Assembly (NCBI GenBank): GCA_008828725.1
Contig: MEHQ01002784.1
Span: 300,323-364,322 of the forward strand
Direction: 5' to 3'
DNA: 64,000 nucleotides
Source of the DNA: Saccharina japonica
Taxonomy: Eukaryota > Sar > Phaeophyceae > Laminariales > Laminariaceae
Shown here: piece after piece, positions 21,259 through 32,277 of the stretch
How the letters are laid out: each line of letters starts with the position of its first letter
Position numbering within the stretch: position 1 is the first letter of the stretch
Made by a program: the position numbers and the translations under genes
Notes under the pieces: model-generated
The model's database searches: none
What the model was told of the DNA's origin: nothing
The model's input: only the letters and a program-made list of their open reading frames with translations

Positions 21259-23690
21259 TGGGGGGGGGTTCCACACCGTGCGGGGCGGTATCGATCCGGG
21301 GGATAGGTATGGAAGTGTTCATGATGCGGGGATGACAATTTATCCACCCCGGGTGGCGCTGGCTCCCCGAACCTCAGATAATCAGTGATAAGAGTCGGTG
21401 GGGTTGGGGCTTCCACACCATGCGGGGCGGTTTCCACCCGGGGTAACCTTGCTTTTGTCCCCGAATTGTCGGAGTTGTAGATGTACAGAGTTTTAATTAT
21501 CTGGGGATGGGACCTTATTCTCCCCGCATGCGGCGGAACCTCAGAACTACCCCAGCCAATCATTGATAGGGCCAGTGGAGTTGGGTTTCCACACCGTGGG
21601 GGCGGGGCGGCGTCGACCCGGGGGAACCCGTGTTTCGTTCCCGCATTGTTGGAGTTGTAGATGAATGGAGGGATTTCCGATCCGGGGATGGGGCTCTATC
21701 GTCCCTGGGTTGGGCTAACTTTATTTCCGAGGCCCAGCCAATCAGCGATCGACCGGTAGGGCTGAGGTTTCCAAACCGTGCGGGGCGGTATCGACCCGGG
21801 GGAACCCGGTTTTCGTTCCGGGGTTGTTGGAGTTGTAAATGTATGGAGGGATTTCCGATCCGGGAATGGGGCCTTATCGTCCCTGGACCCTGGATGGCGC
21901 TGGCTTCATTTTCGAGCCCCAGCCAATCAGCGATCGGCCGGTGGGGCTGCCGTTTCCACACCATGCAGGGCGGTTTGGACCCGAGGGATCATTGTTTTCG
22001 TGCCAGGGTGGTCTGAGTTGTTGAGACACTGAGACATTTCCGAACCGAGGATGGGGCCCTGTCGTCTCCGGGCTGTATATTTCGTGGATGCATGGCGGAA
22101 TTTTCGATCCCGAGATGATACCCTATCGTCCCCGGATGGCACTGGCTTTACTGTCGAGCCCCAGCCAATAAGCGAGCGGCCGGTGTGGCTAGGGTTTCCA
22201 CACCGTGTGCGGCGAAGTCGACGCGGGGGACCTCGATTTTCGTCCCCGCGTTGTTGGAGCTGTAGATATATGGAGGTATTTCCGAACCGGGGATGGGGCC
22301 CTATCGTCCCCGGGTGACGCTGGCTTTACTTTCGAGCCCCAACCAATCATCGATCGACCGGTGGGGCTGGGGTTTCCACACCGTGCGGGGCGGTGTGGAC
22401 CCGGGTGATTTCGGTTTTCGTCCCCGGGCTGTTGGAGTTGTAGATGTTGGAGATATTTCCGATCCGAGGATGAGGCCTTATCGCCCCCGGGTGGCTGGCT
22501 GAATTTTCAGCCCCAGCCAATCAGCGATCGGCCGGTTCTGGGGTTCCCTGCCGGGCGGTTTAGAGCCGGGGGATATTTTTTTCCCGTCTCCGGGTGGTTG
22601 GAGTTGTAGAGATAAGGAGATACCTCCGAACCCGGGGTGGGGCCCTATCGTCCCCGGGTGCGGCGGCCCTGGGGGGTTCCCCCGGGGGGAAAATTCCGCC
22701 GCGCGCGGCCAACCGCCAAAGCTACCCCAGCCATCAGTGATAGAGCCAGTGGGGTTGGGGATTCCACACCGTGCGAGGAGATGTCGACACGGGGGACCTC
22801 GGTTTTCGTCCCCGGGTTGTTGTAGTTGTACATAGATGTATGGAGAGATTTCCGGTCAGGGGATGAGGACCTATCGTCCGCGGGTGACGATGGCTCTATT
22901 TTCGAGCCCCAGCCAATCAGCGATCCGCCGGTGGGGCTGGGGTTTCCATACCGCGGGGGGCGGTGTCGACTCGGGAGATCTCGACTTTTGTCCCAGGGCT
23001 GTTGGAGTTGTAGACGTGCGAAGGGGTTTCCGATCTTTGGATGGGGCCCTATCGTCCCCGGTTGGCGCTGGCTTTATTTCGAGCCCCTGCCAATCAGCGA
23101 CCGATCGGTGGGGGTGGGGTTTCCACATCGTGAGGGGCGGTTTTGAGCCGGGGGATCCTATCTTTCGCCCCCGGGAGGTTGGAGTTCTAGATATACGGAG
23201 GGATTTCAGAACCGGGGATGAGGGCCTATCGTCCCCGGGTGGCTCTGGCTGTAATTTCGAGCCCCAGCCAATCAGTGATCGGCCAGTTGGGCTGGGGTCT
23301 CCATACCGCGGGGGGCGGTGTCGACTCGGGTGATCTCGGTTTTCGTCCCCGGGTTGTTCGAGTTTTAGATATACGGAGGGATTTTCGATCTGGGGATGGG
23401 CCCCTATTGTCCCCTGGTGGCGCTGGATTATAATTCGAGCCCCATCCAATCAGCGCGGCCGGTTGGGCTGGGGTTTCCACACCGTGCGGGGCGGTTTTTA
23501 GCCGTTTTTTTTCATCCCCGGGAGGTTGGAGATCTCGAGATACGGAGGGATTTCCGAACCGGGGATGGGGCCCTATCGTCCCCGGGTGCGGCGGGACTGG
23601 GGGGTTGCCCCGAGGGGAAACTCCTGCCGCGCGCGTCACGGCCCCTCCTTGGCCAAGGGCGGGCTGGAAAACGCTGGATTAAAATATAAT
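21259..23690. repeat. ~178-bp satellite array S1, second block
   Basis: Roughly thirteen monomers of the same S1 family. The spacing between successive CCACACC(G/A)TG motifs ranges from about 172 to 242 bp, mostly near 178. Monomers near 22660 and 23585 contain an extra block (GGGGTTGCCCCGAGGGGAAA and a GCCGCGCGC stretch) that is standard in the second satellite, S2, at 57.7-64 kb. This shows the two families share an ancestor. No gene is present. Confidence 0.85.
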
Positions 23691-23729
23691 CCTTACTATA
23701 TAATTATATCATACCCATACATTTACAGC

Positions 23730-24970
23730 GGGGAGGGGGGCGTACTTATGTCGTTCACGGCCGTAGTCGTACTACCTTAGGCCCTCGCATCCCTACAATG
23801 CCGGGAAGGAGCACGTTGGGTTTTCACCAACCAGACAGACATTGCTTGCACCAAGCGCGAAGCGCCGTGATGTATTGGGCGAGTCGCATGCAGCGTGAGC
23901 TGCATCCTGCTAAGAACCGCCTGTGGGCGGACTTGCATATGGACGACAGCTTCAATGAGTTCATTTAATTTCTGGTGTGGCCACTTCCGGAGACAGCAAT
24001 GGGTTTTACTAATACTATGAATTTGACTCGTGGGTGCCTTACAGTAGTAGTAGTACGGTCGTCGATCGAATGGTACAAAAGATCCAACAAAACTGAGAAA
24101 GACGTACATACGTATGCTACTCGTACTCGTACTCGAACAAAACACTCCCCGCCCACCCGCGATCACCTCGCCATCGATTCGGTCCGGGTCGAGCCCTACT
24201 GCCTCTCTGCCCCAGTGAGCCCCGCGGGGCCCACCTCGCGTGAAGCCCGGTGCTCACCCGTGGCCCTCGTTCACCCGCTCGAGGATGAGCATGCCTCTGT
24301 AAATAATAGTTTTTCGACAAATAACGCACCGCTTGAACTTGGCTTGAATGTTCTTTTATTACAGACGAAAATCCTTATAATTTCGGACATACATACTGGA
24401 TCCATTGCAGCAGCAGCAACAGCGAGGACCTTCATGCTCCCCTCGTGTCTCGATGGACACGCCACGCCTAGCCACCAAAAAAAACGACCGCGCTCCTTCT
24501 GACCCCCCCCTCTACTGGCCAGCGCCCTCCCATATACCCGCGGTGGTGCCGGGCTCGCACGGGCTGTCGTGCTCACTGGGTACACGCACGAACCCAAAAC
24601 CGGAAATGTTTATAAAAAATCAAGTACGTCGTATCAGCGGACTTGCATATGGACGACAGCTTCAATGAGTTCATTTAATTTCTGGTGTGGCCACTTCCGG
24701 AGACAGCAATGGGTTTTACTAATACTATGAATTTGACTCGTGGGTGCCTTACCATATATGCACACTACGTGACACGATAATTCCCCTTGTGCGGAGTTGA
24801 GATTCTCAATCCCACACAAATGATTTTACAAGACTGCAAGACTGCCAGCATTGGTGACCGCCAAAAAACAGAACAAAACAACAACGGTACCCTGGTTGTC
24901 TAGCTCACGCAGGGAGAGGCGTATTTTACAGCGTCGTCGCCAACCGACGCCATCCCAACCTATATACATG
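23730..24970 (-). mobile_element. SINE-like element A4/A5 split by a 594-bp segment
   Basis: In the - sense the 5' part lies at 24970-24637 and the 3' part at 24042-23735, ending in the G-run at 23735. The middle 116 bp occurs twice, at 23927-24042 and 24637-24752, and is identical by eye. The 594 bp between (24043-24636) is unrelated. A simple insertion would not give a 116-bp duplication, so replication slippage, recombination between two copies, or joining of two truncated insertions is more likely. Confidence 0.7.
24043..24636. other. Unrecognised segment within the split SINE-like copy
   Basis: This 594-bp insert is C-rich and open on + (the frame spans 23975-24502) but shows no recognisable protein domain. 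It contains a short CAG run at 24405 and a GCGGGGCCC palindrome near 24230. Its origin is unknown. Confidence 0.4.
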
Positions 24971-25089
24971 TATAATATGTTGATAGAGGCTGAGAGTGGC
25001 TGTGAGGTACCAAGATATGCCGAGGAAAGCTTCCGAACCAAAGAAGATAAAGTTATGTATTGATATACGTATATATATATATATATTTT

Positions 25090-25440
25090 GGGGGGGGGGG
25101 TTACTCATTTGTTGCTTGCCTTAGTCGTTTGACCATTGACCACGCATCCCTTCCGAGACGGAGCACCGTTCCTACTCCCAATAGAGACACCTCCAACATT
25201 TGGGCGCTCATTACGTACGTCTTTTCCATATTTTACAAATAAAATGTTTGCTAATCCTATCCCCTTCCTGTTTCGCCGCCTGTGGCCACCATCTATCTCT
25301 TAAAATAGCGATCGTTTTTTCGCTCGTATCTAGTGTACCAAACTTCTCCATGGAAAAAACGGCACCCTGGTTGTCTAGCTCACGCAGCGAGTGGCGTGTT
25401 TTACAGCGTCGTTGCCAACCGACGCCAACCCAACCTATAA
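25090..25440 (-). mobile_element. Chimeric retroelement: SINE head joined to LINE tail
   Basis: Read on the - strand from 25440: the SINE-family head GGTTGGCGTCGGTTGGCAAC, then GCGTGAGCTAGACAACCAGG, then a T-run. It joins directly to the LINE 3' part at CCATGGAGAAGTTTGG (25353) and runs to the C-run at 25090-25100. The LINE part (25101-25353) is identical by eye to 25499-25751, the tail of the neighbouring LINE. The join is what a template switch during target-primed reverse transcription would produce. Confidence 0.75.
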
Positions 25441-25487
25441 ATATATCATATACAAGGGCTCCGCTGCGCGGGCGGCTGATATATTTT
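25441..25487. repeat. Short GC-rich TACAAGGG repeat
   Basis: TACAAGGGCTCCGCTGCGCG followed by GGCGGCTGAT. It matches the reverse of about 31675-31712 and, less closely, 13407 and 30823. It lies exactly between the LINE C-tail and the SINE head of the chimera. Confidence 0.5.
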
Positions 25488-27655
25488 GGGGGGGGGGGTT
25501 ACTCATTTGTTGCTTGCCTTAGTCGTTTGACCATTGACCACGCATCCCTTCCGAGACGGAGCACCGTTCCTACTCCCAATAGAGACACCTCCAACATTTG
25601 GGCGCTCATTACGTACGTCTTTTCCATATTTTACAAATAAAATGTTTGCTAATCCTATCCCCTTCCTGTTTCGCCGCCTGTGGCCACCATCTATCTCTTA
25701 AAATAGCGATCGTTTTTTCGCTCGTATCTAGTGTACCAAACTTCTCCATGGTACGAGCTGGGCCAGCCAAGAAACGTACAAAGCTTCCTAAAGTCGAATC
25801 TCGTGAACCACTGCGAATTAGGCTACACAAATTTGAAGCGACAACCCTGACATACCAGTGCGTGTGCAAAAAAAAACGGTATCTGAAAAATTATATACTC
25901 GTACATATTTTTTTCTCGACTCGATCTCGCCGACATATCCGCGAAAACTGGAAAACAACATTTTTTTCATTCTAATTTCGTATAAAAAATGTCATTTTCG
26001 ATCAATATGCAATTTGGTGGAGACAAAGCTGAAGACCCAAGGAGAAGATCGATGTAAGTCTCGTTGCCCAATTCTCCAGCCATCAAGAGATATTACCAAA
26101 ACTCGATTCCATACATAAGTCAAGTAATTACGGGAAAATGGTATTTCCGCCATGCCCCGACCAATTTTGAGAGTTTTACTCTGACGTTTTAACCACGTCT
26201 TTGAATCGTACGTGCAAAAATACCTGCCGCCTGCCCTCCTTGATTTTTTTTTTTTCAAGTAGTTTTGATCGCTTTTGCATTTTTTTCGATTTTTGGATCG
26301 TCGTATCTCTCTCGAGGAAAAAAAAAAAGGGGCAGGCGGCAAGTGTGTTCGTTAGCACATGATCTACACTGTGTCCAAATTCCAGGTCGAAATTCGTTAA
26401 ATTGGTCGGGGCATGGCCAATCTGCTTTAAAAACATTATTTTGGCTGGCCCAGCTCGTACCTTCGTTTATTTTCCTCATGTCCTCTTCTAACACATCCCG
26501 TTCCGCCTTGTACATTTCACATTCTCCCACTATGTGAATTCTACTCTCTTTCGATTTGCCACATGGACACATCTGTGCATCTACTTCTTCCTCCCGGCTA
26601 CTGGTACCTCCTTCTTTCTGGCAGGTCCAGGTCCCCTACACGAAATCGCAGTGTCCGTTTTCGCGAAATCCATTGGGTACTGCAAATACGTTTTCATTCC
26701 CACCCCTCCTCTTAACACCCCGTATATTTGTATTAGTAAGTGTTGCCCCCCTTCCACATTATTTCTTAACGGTACGGTAGCCTTTCCCTTTTTTCTATCG
26801 TTTATTTTAGTTCTGTCTTGTACCCCCAAACTTATCGATGGCCAGCATCTCTTTCTGGTTTCCTATATCCTTCCATCTACTTTTTCGACTACGCTATCCA
26901 ACCTTATTCCAGCTCGCCCTTTGGTTACTTTCTCCCATGCAGCTTCATCAACTATGGCTGGCAACCTCTTATTTGGCATGTTCTTTACTTTATATTGCCA
27001 TTTCAACTTGCGCACGTCTCTATTTGTCTTGAGTGGGCACATTTCCAGTTCTGCTATCAATACTGTACTACTCGTCGTACTTGACATCCTAGTACTTTTT
27101 TAGCTGCTGTCATCTGTACTGTTTGCAGCTGTTTTACGAACTTCGCGTTCCCTTCAACATATCTCCTGCATATTCTAGCTTTGGTACAATCATATTCATC
27201 AGGATAAATCTTGAATTCTAGTGTCAAGGTGCGAGTCTGTTAGGGTCGCTTCCATCTTGCCTTCGTGTGCTTTATTACCCTTGCCTAATACGTTTGTTAT
27301 GTGTGCATCCCAAGAGCCACATTTTGAGATATTTACGCCAATGTGCGTATACTGGTCTACGATCGGTAATTCATCTTCTCCCCACTTCCACTTAAAAGTT
27401 ACCGGACTCTATATCTTCGATACATACAACTACTGCGCACTTTGTACGTTCGCCGTTACTCTCCAACGCCTGGTGTACGCTGGTGCCTCCTGTATTTGTT
27501 TCTGCATTCCTTCATGTGTTTCTGATATATTCACGAAATTGTCCGCAGACATCAATCCCGACACCGTATCTTCCCCCACCGTGACTCCCTGCGATGCTGC
27601 TTCTACTGCTACTATAATGCCATTCATATATACTGTGAATACGTTAGGTGATTGT
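25488..27655 (-). pseudogene. Non-LTR (LINE) retrotransposon, 5'-truncated and degenerate
   Basis: The - strand encodes the C-terminal half of a LINE reverse transcriptase. From about 27655 the palm region reads SPNVFTVYMNGIIVAVEAA. The catalytic FADD-type box is changed to LMSADNFV (near 27530), so the enzyme would be dead. Then come KWKWGEDELPIVDQYTHIG (27400-27330), MCPLKTNRDVRKLKWQYKV (about 27040) and a zinc-knuckle CPCGKSKESRIHIVGECEMY near 26560. After a transposon insertion, MEKFGTLDTSEKTIAILRD and RWWPQAAKQEGDRISKHF follow (25751-25610). Frameshifts and stops occur. It ends in a C-run at 25488-25498. Everything N-terminal to the palm, including any endonuclease, is missing. Confidence 0.85.
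25754..26457. mobile_element. 704-bp transposon inside the LINE, TA target duplication
   Basis: The ends are CGAGCTGGGCCAGCCAA and its exact reverse complement (17 bp), flanked by TA at 25752-25753 and 26458-26459. Removing the element and one TA makes the LINE frame continuous (…NEGT then MEKFG…). Inside, GCCATGCCCCGACCAATTT at 26148 and TGCCGCCTGCCC at 26223 each have reverse complements near 26396 and 26330, forming an inner foldback. No transposase is encoded. This suggests a mariner-like MITE. Confidence 0.8.
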
Positions 27656-28726
27656 AGCGCGGGGGGGGTGTACTTCATTGTCATGCATGAGTACAGGGGG
27701 GGTTTCTAAAATCAAACATATAACACTGGAAAAATAATAACAAAAACTTGTTTCCATCTAAATCGTCCTGTGATCACAGCGGTTTGTTTTCCATTCTGGC
27801 CATTATGAATGTGAGGTGTCGAAAAAAAGACTGTTCCGGTCGCCCTCGGTATTTTCGTATTTTTCGTGTTTTCTTCAAAAACAAATCTCAGTATTTCGCA
27901 AAAACTAAACGAGCTGGTTTGTAAAAAATATTATTTCATTTGTCCTTTGTCCGAACAAATACCTAAACCAAGCCTCTCGCCCCCCCGAAGGATAACTACG
28001 TATATATGGCCCGTGACAGCAATACAATATCTCCAAACGTGACTGACTGACTTGGGAATATTAGGAAGGAAAACATGGATTAAGACCGACTATCATGGAG
28101 AAAAATGGACTCCTTATTTGTACTTCTGTAGTTTTCGGCGATCTCCGAAGCCCAGAGATCAGAACCATCTACTGTGGGCCAGGAGACCATCGTCATTTTT
28201 TATCTCGGTTCCTAGAGAGGCCAGAAATCAGCGAAACCTCTCGGAACTGTGAGTTACTTGAATTTTGAGTGCAGTCGCTCCGCCCAGTATCCTATATCAG
28301 TCATCCACACCAAAGCGTCACACCCACGGCCAGCTGCAACTATCTACGGCCTACATTGAGCTGTACCTACGGCCCTCATGTAAGAGATGGCTTCTCCCTC
28401 ACATGGAAGTGACAGCAGCAGCAACAGCAACATCAGTAGTAGCAGCGGCAGCAGCAGCAGCAGCAGCAGCGATAGCGATTCTAGGTCGCTGGCGACAATC
28501 CCCCCGTACTTGGATGCCGAAACCACGTTCTCTCTCGGCGGCGCGGACGTTGGCTTTGCTTCACTTGGCGCGAACAAAACCAATCATTACAGTGTAATCA
28601 GCTAAAAAATACAGAAGCCATAATAGACATCCCTTATTTCTAATGTACATACTTCTGGAGCCTCAGAACTAAAAAATGATTGCCAGAAATAAGGGCTATT
28701 TTTTCCCTCCATAATAGTTGTGCTAA
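27656..28726. other. No recognisable gene; retro-tail fragment and (AGC)n
   Basis: At 27660-27710 two G-runs flank TACTTCATTGTCATGCATGA, which resembles the SINE tail end. A repeat shared with 19080 lies near 27808-27845. An (AGC)n microsatellite lies at 28417-28470. Near 28640-28700, CCCTTATTTCT and AGAAATAAGGG form an inverted pair. Nothing coding is identified. Confidence 0.4.
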
Positions 28727-29556
28727 GGGCCCGTATTAACGAAGACAGCAAAAATTCAATTTGGAAAAAATGAAATTCAAATACGCTTTTCATTGGTCAA
28801 CACACGCACCAGCATCAAAGATTAGGATCTTGGGGTCTAATCAATTTGAATTGGACGAAAAAACCAAGAAGGTCCCAGGACCTTCTTTTCCAAAGAATTC
28901 AAATCAAATTGAGGAGTTGGCCCGACTTGGACCGGCATGTCCACGGTGGGCAAACGCCCCCGGTACAATCTGGTCATTTCTTGGTGGCATCGATGACCAC
29001 GACCGAGGCGACAACACGTGAACCACAACCCGAGGCCACCGGGACAACAGCCGCGCCCACGCCTATAGACCATAGCACAGCGTACCCCGGCGGTGGCGCC
29101 TCAAAACCAATCATGGCGGTCGCAATCCCAACTTTTCAACCAGCTCGATGCTCCAACCCGATCAAAAACCGAGCGATCGACCCAAAAACAGCATGATACG
29201 CTCAAGACTTCGATAACACCATCGCCGCCCCTGTCTCGCCCGTGGCGTTCCAGGGATCCCTACGCCCACCCAGGAGACCCTGAGAGCGATAGCTTCCTAG
29301 CCTGGGCGGTCAAAAGCAAAAGTATGCTGGCGGCGGCGCGCACGCGTCGACGCATGCTTTCCCTCTCGTCTCCTCTCGTCGATTTTTTTCACCTGGGCGC
29401 TGTGACGCATGCTGCGTTTTTTCGATTTCATAAATATTTGAACGAGCAATTCACTATTCCCCATAGGACGCAAACCAGTTTTTTTTTGCGAAATCACATT
29501 CAAATAGGATTTTATTTTCCAAATTGAAATTTTGCTGTCTTCGTTAAGATGGGCCC
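28727..29556. mobile_element. Harbinger-like non-autonomous element, copy B (830 bp)
   Basis: The left end is GGGCCCGTATTAACGAAGAC and the right end, reversed, is GGGCCCATCTTAACGAAGAC. TAA flanks lie at 28724-28726 and 29557-29559. The inverted similarity continues inward through AGCAAAA, TTCAATTTGGAAAA and AATTCAAAT blocks. It shares ends, target preference and size with copy A at 14998-15806. Internal open frames are T/P/R-rich with no transposase motif. The Harbinger/PIF assignment rests on the TAA duplication and the end sequence. Confidence 0.75.
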
Positions 29557-29559
29557 TAA

Positions 29560-30420
29560 GTCCGGAGAAACAAAATCGAGCCGGAATCGATCACCACTCC
29601 AGGAACAGAATGGTCAGCATGCCTTTTCGAGCCCATACCGACCTCGCGGTGGTTGATCAAGCGTGCTCCACATCACATATCTTGGAATCGTGAGCAATAT
29701 TCATGGATCACAGTTAACTCACGCACGCGTGAAGCATCATCTGCCGAGTGCGGTGGCCTCTATAGTCGAAAATAAAGGAGAAAAAAAAACCCCGCTACTG
29801 ACGCCCCCGAGGGCACTTAAGCTACAACATTTACGGCGGTGGATGAAGCAGTCCCGCCAGTCATCGCCCCTCGTCCGATATGCAGACGTGTTCGGGTTCT
29901 TATTAATCGTGATAATTGGGAGCTTTCCTGGGAGGTGCATTAAGCTCAAGCCCCCCCCAAAAGAAAAAACATTAAGCACGCTACCAGGGGCGACGATGAA
30001 GACAGCAGGGTGCTATTAACCCATTCAGAACTGAAAAACTTACCCCCCACTAATTCCAAGTAGTTCTGTCCCCAAATCGTGGGACCAGTTCTTAAGGGCC
30101 ATGCTGAGGGCTGTCTACGCCATCATAACTGTCACGGTGGGTGCAGCGGTTTCGCCGGTTATCGTCTCTCGCCCGATATACAGACGTGCTCGTGTTCTCA
30201 GTAATCATTATATCTTCCGAACTTATAAGCTGAAGGTTGCGAGCGATTCGACATTCAGATCCTTCATGTACGATAGAAAGTCTACAGGGCCGCAAGGTAC
30301 TACAACCACTGGCCTGGGTTGCGCGACGTTCATGATGTGGGCGATAAGCCCAGTGCGTGCACTGGTTGCCAGATCGGCCACGCACGCCTATCGGTGGCCA
30401 TGAGCTCGCAGAACATTCAG
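29560..30420. repeat. Diverged direct repeat pair (29828-29915 and 30134-30218)
   Basis: Both contain CCGATAT(G/A)CAGACGTG(T/C)TCG(G/T)GTTCT followed by a GTAATC/TTAATCGTGATAAT-like stretch, and upstream a G(C/T)CATCGCCCCTCG/TTATCGTCTCTCG block. They are about 75% alike and 305 bp apart. Open frames around them (29663-30019 and 30101-30403, both +) show no known domain. Confidence 0.4.
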
Positions 30421-31971
30421 GCTTCTACACGATGGTTAAATTATAGTGCCTAGAAAGACTACTGGTATAGACTTTCTTACATTTGTCCTCGTTTTTTTTT
30501 AACTGGATCGTAAGCACCTGCTGCACTCTCAGGGAGTCTACGACAAATAATTCATGCTTCTACGATCCTTGCTTTCCCGAAGTTCTTGGCTTTCTTTGAT
30601 TTCTTCTATCCACACTAATTTCAAGATATGCCCTTCCACACTAAAATCAAGTTATTTTTCTTCAAAGAGTAAAGAAAAAGTGAAAAAATGGATCTCCAGA
30701 ACCTCGGTCAGAATCGAAAAATCCCTTAAACTCGGCAAGTTAGCCGTTCTTACACTAATTTCAAGATAAAAGCTCCGAAAAACAAAAATCGGGAAAAACT
30801 TGAGTTTCTTTTTGGTCCGATACAAGGGCTCCGCATAGGTGCCGGCATAGTGCTACCAGGGCTCCGCATCGATGCGCTATACCGGCCCCGCTCTGGCATA
30901 TCGTTCGGCGTACTACTGCTGTGCTCCTGTAGCACATGTTGGGTGTATGGGTGGGTGGATGGGTGGGTGGTTGTGTGGGTGTTTTTCGTTGTCGTTGCTG
31001 TTGCTGTAGTTAGTTGTCGATCTGTTGTTTGTCACACCATACTACTACTGCTGTTGTTGTACTATTAATAGCACACATAGTCACGGAAAAGGCATAAATC
31101 ACACCCACACAGCAGGCAGCGCAGCTGTGAGCCGTGTTGCTCTGCTTTCTCTTCCTTTCGAATATAGAGCTTTGTTGTCCTGGAGCATGGAGCTCTATCT
31201 ATCTATACTATGCATTTGTAAGTCGCCTGTACTTTTTTTTTATACTTCTGTGGTGAACGACTGCTGCTGCTGTCGCGTCGTAGGTGCTTTTTGCCACATG
31301 CTACATACCAGTACTCCTGTCCTGCAGTACGATACACGGCTGTACCTACGTACAGCAGTACGTATTTCGCTGCATTGCACCATGAATCTCTTGGCATTTT
31401 CAAGTCCTGTCCTCTTGCACCACATCGTGGACCTCTTCTGCCCCTTTCCTTGCACGAGCGTAGCAGACGGCATCAGCCGCCCTCGGAGGGGAGCGTTGCT
31501 TTCTTCGCGATAGTTTTTCGTGTTGGAAGATAGATATTCGCTTTGTCCTCTATTTGCCGACATACAGATGGAGCTCTTGGCATTATCAAGTCGCCAGTTG
31601 CAGCTAATTTATGTTCCTCTTTTGCCCTTTTCACATTGTTTGGTTATATTCTTCCTTCCGCGAGCGTAGCGGGCGGCGTTAGCCGCCTGCGCAGCGGAGC
31701 CCTTGTACATACTAAAAGTACTGCTGTAGACCTGCTGCGGAGAGAAGCGAGAGGACGAGAGAGGGACACCCGGAGAGGAAGAGAGGGAAGGGAGAGACGG
31801 AGCCGAACCACGCCACCACCAAGCATCAAGCTTCTGGTGCCCCTGGTACTCGGCTGGTGGGGTGGTGGCGGCGGCGATGGAGGTGGTGGTGGTTGGCTGT
31901 TGTGTGGTAACTGGTACTACGTAGTATCTCTGTGTCGTAGTTTTGTGACCACATAACTGGTACCTTTTTAG
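30421..31971. other. No recognisable gene; small repeats
   Basis: CACTAATTTCAAGATA occurs at about 30613 and 30752. GC-rich TACAAGGG-type elements lie at 30820-30890 and, reversed, 31455-31500 and 31655-31712. GA-rich low complexity lies at 31735-31810 and resembles 35190-35240. A 162-codon + frame (31025-31513) crosses these elements and has no domain. Confidence 0.4.
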
Positions 31972-32030
31972 GATGAAGAATCGGCACGGACACTGAGTGT
32001 GCTGGATGTCGACGGGTAGAAAGGAAGGTT
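31972..32030. repeat. Dispersed repeat family C, third copy
   Basis: Contains GATGAAGAATCGGCACGGAC, ACTGAGTGTGCTGGATGTCG and ACGGGTAGAAAG, closely matching 2690-2745. Confidence 0.6.
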
Positions 32031-32277
32031 TGTTAATGTGGAGAACACACACACCCATACTACGTACCTACTCGTTTTTTCAAGCCTCTGCTGAAAGGGA
32101 ACACGTTCCGAATATTCATATGATATGTTCCCGAATGCATTACGAATAGGGTCCATGAAAACGGGCTGTCAACCGTTGTGTATGACGCACTGTATTTTCG
32201 TGTTCATGTGTGGTCTCGGGTTCGTTCCACGTATCATTGGAAATATGTGGTACGCTGAGGCCCCGCACTCTGTCGTC

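Noticed and set aside
19731-23690. Many open frames of 60-190 codons on both strands
   Set aside because: They lie in the S1 satellite, are open on both strands at once, and repeat with the monomers.
24117-24597. Possible captured gene in the 594-bp insert
   Set aside because: Frames on both strands are P/R/A-rich without any recognisable motif; left as unknown sequence.
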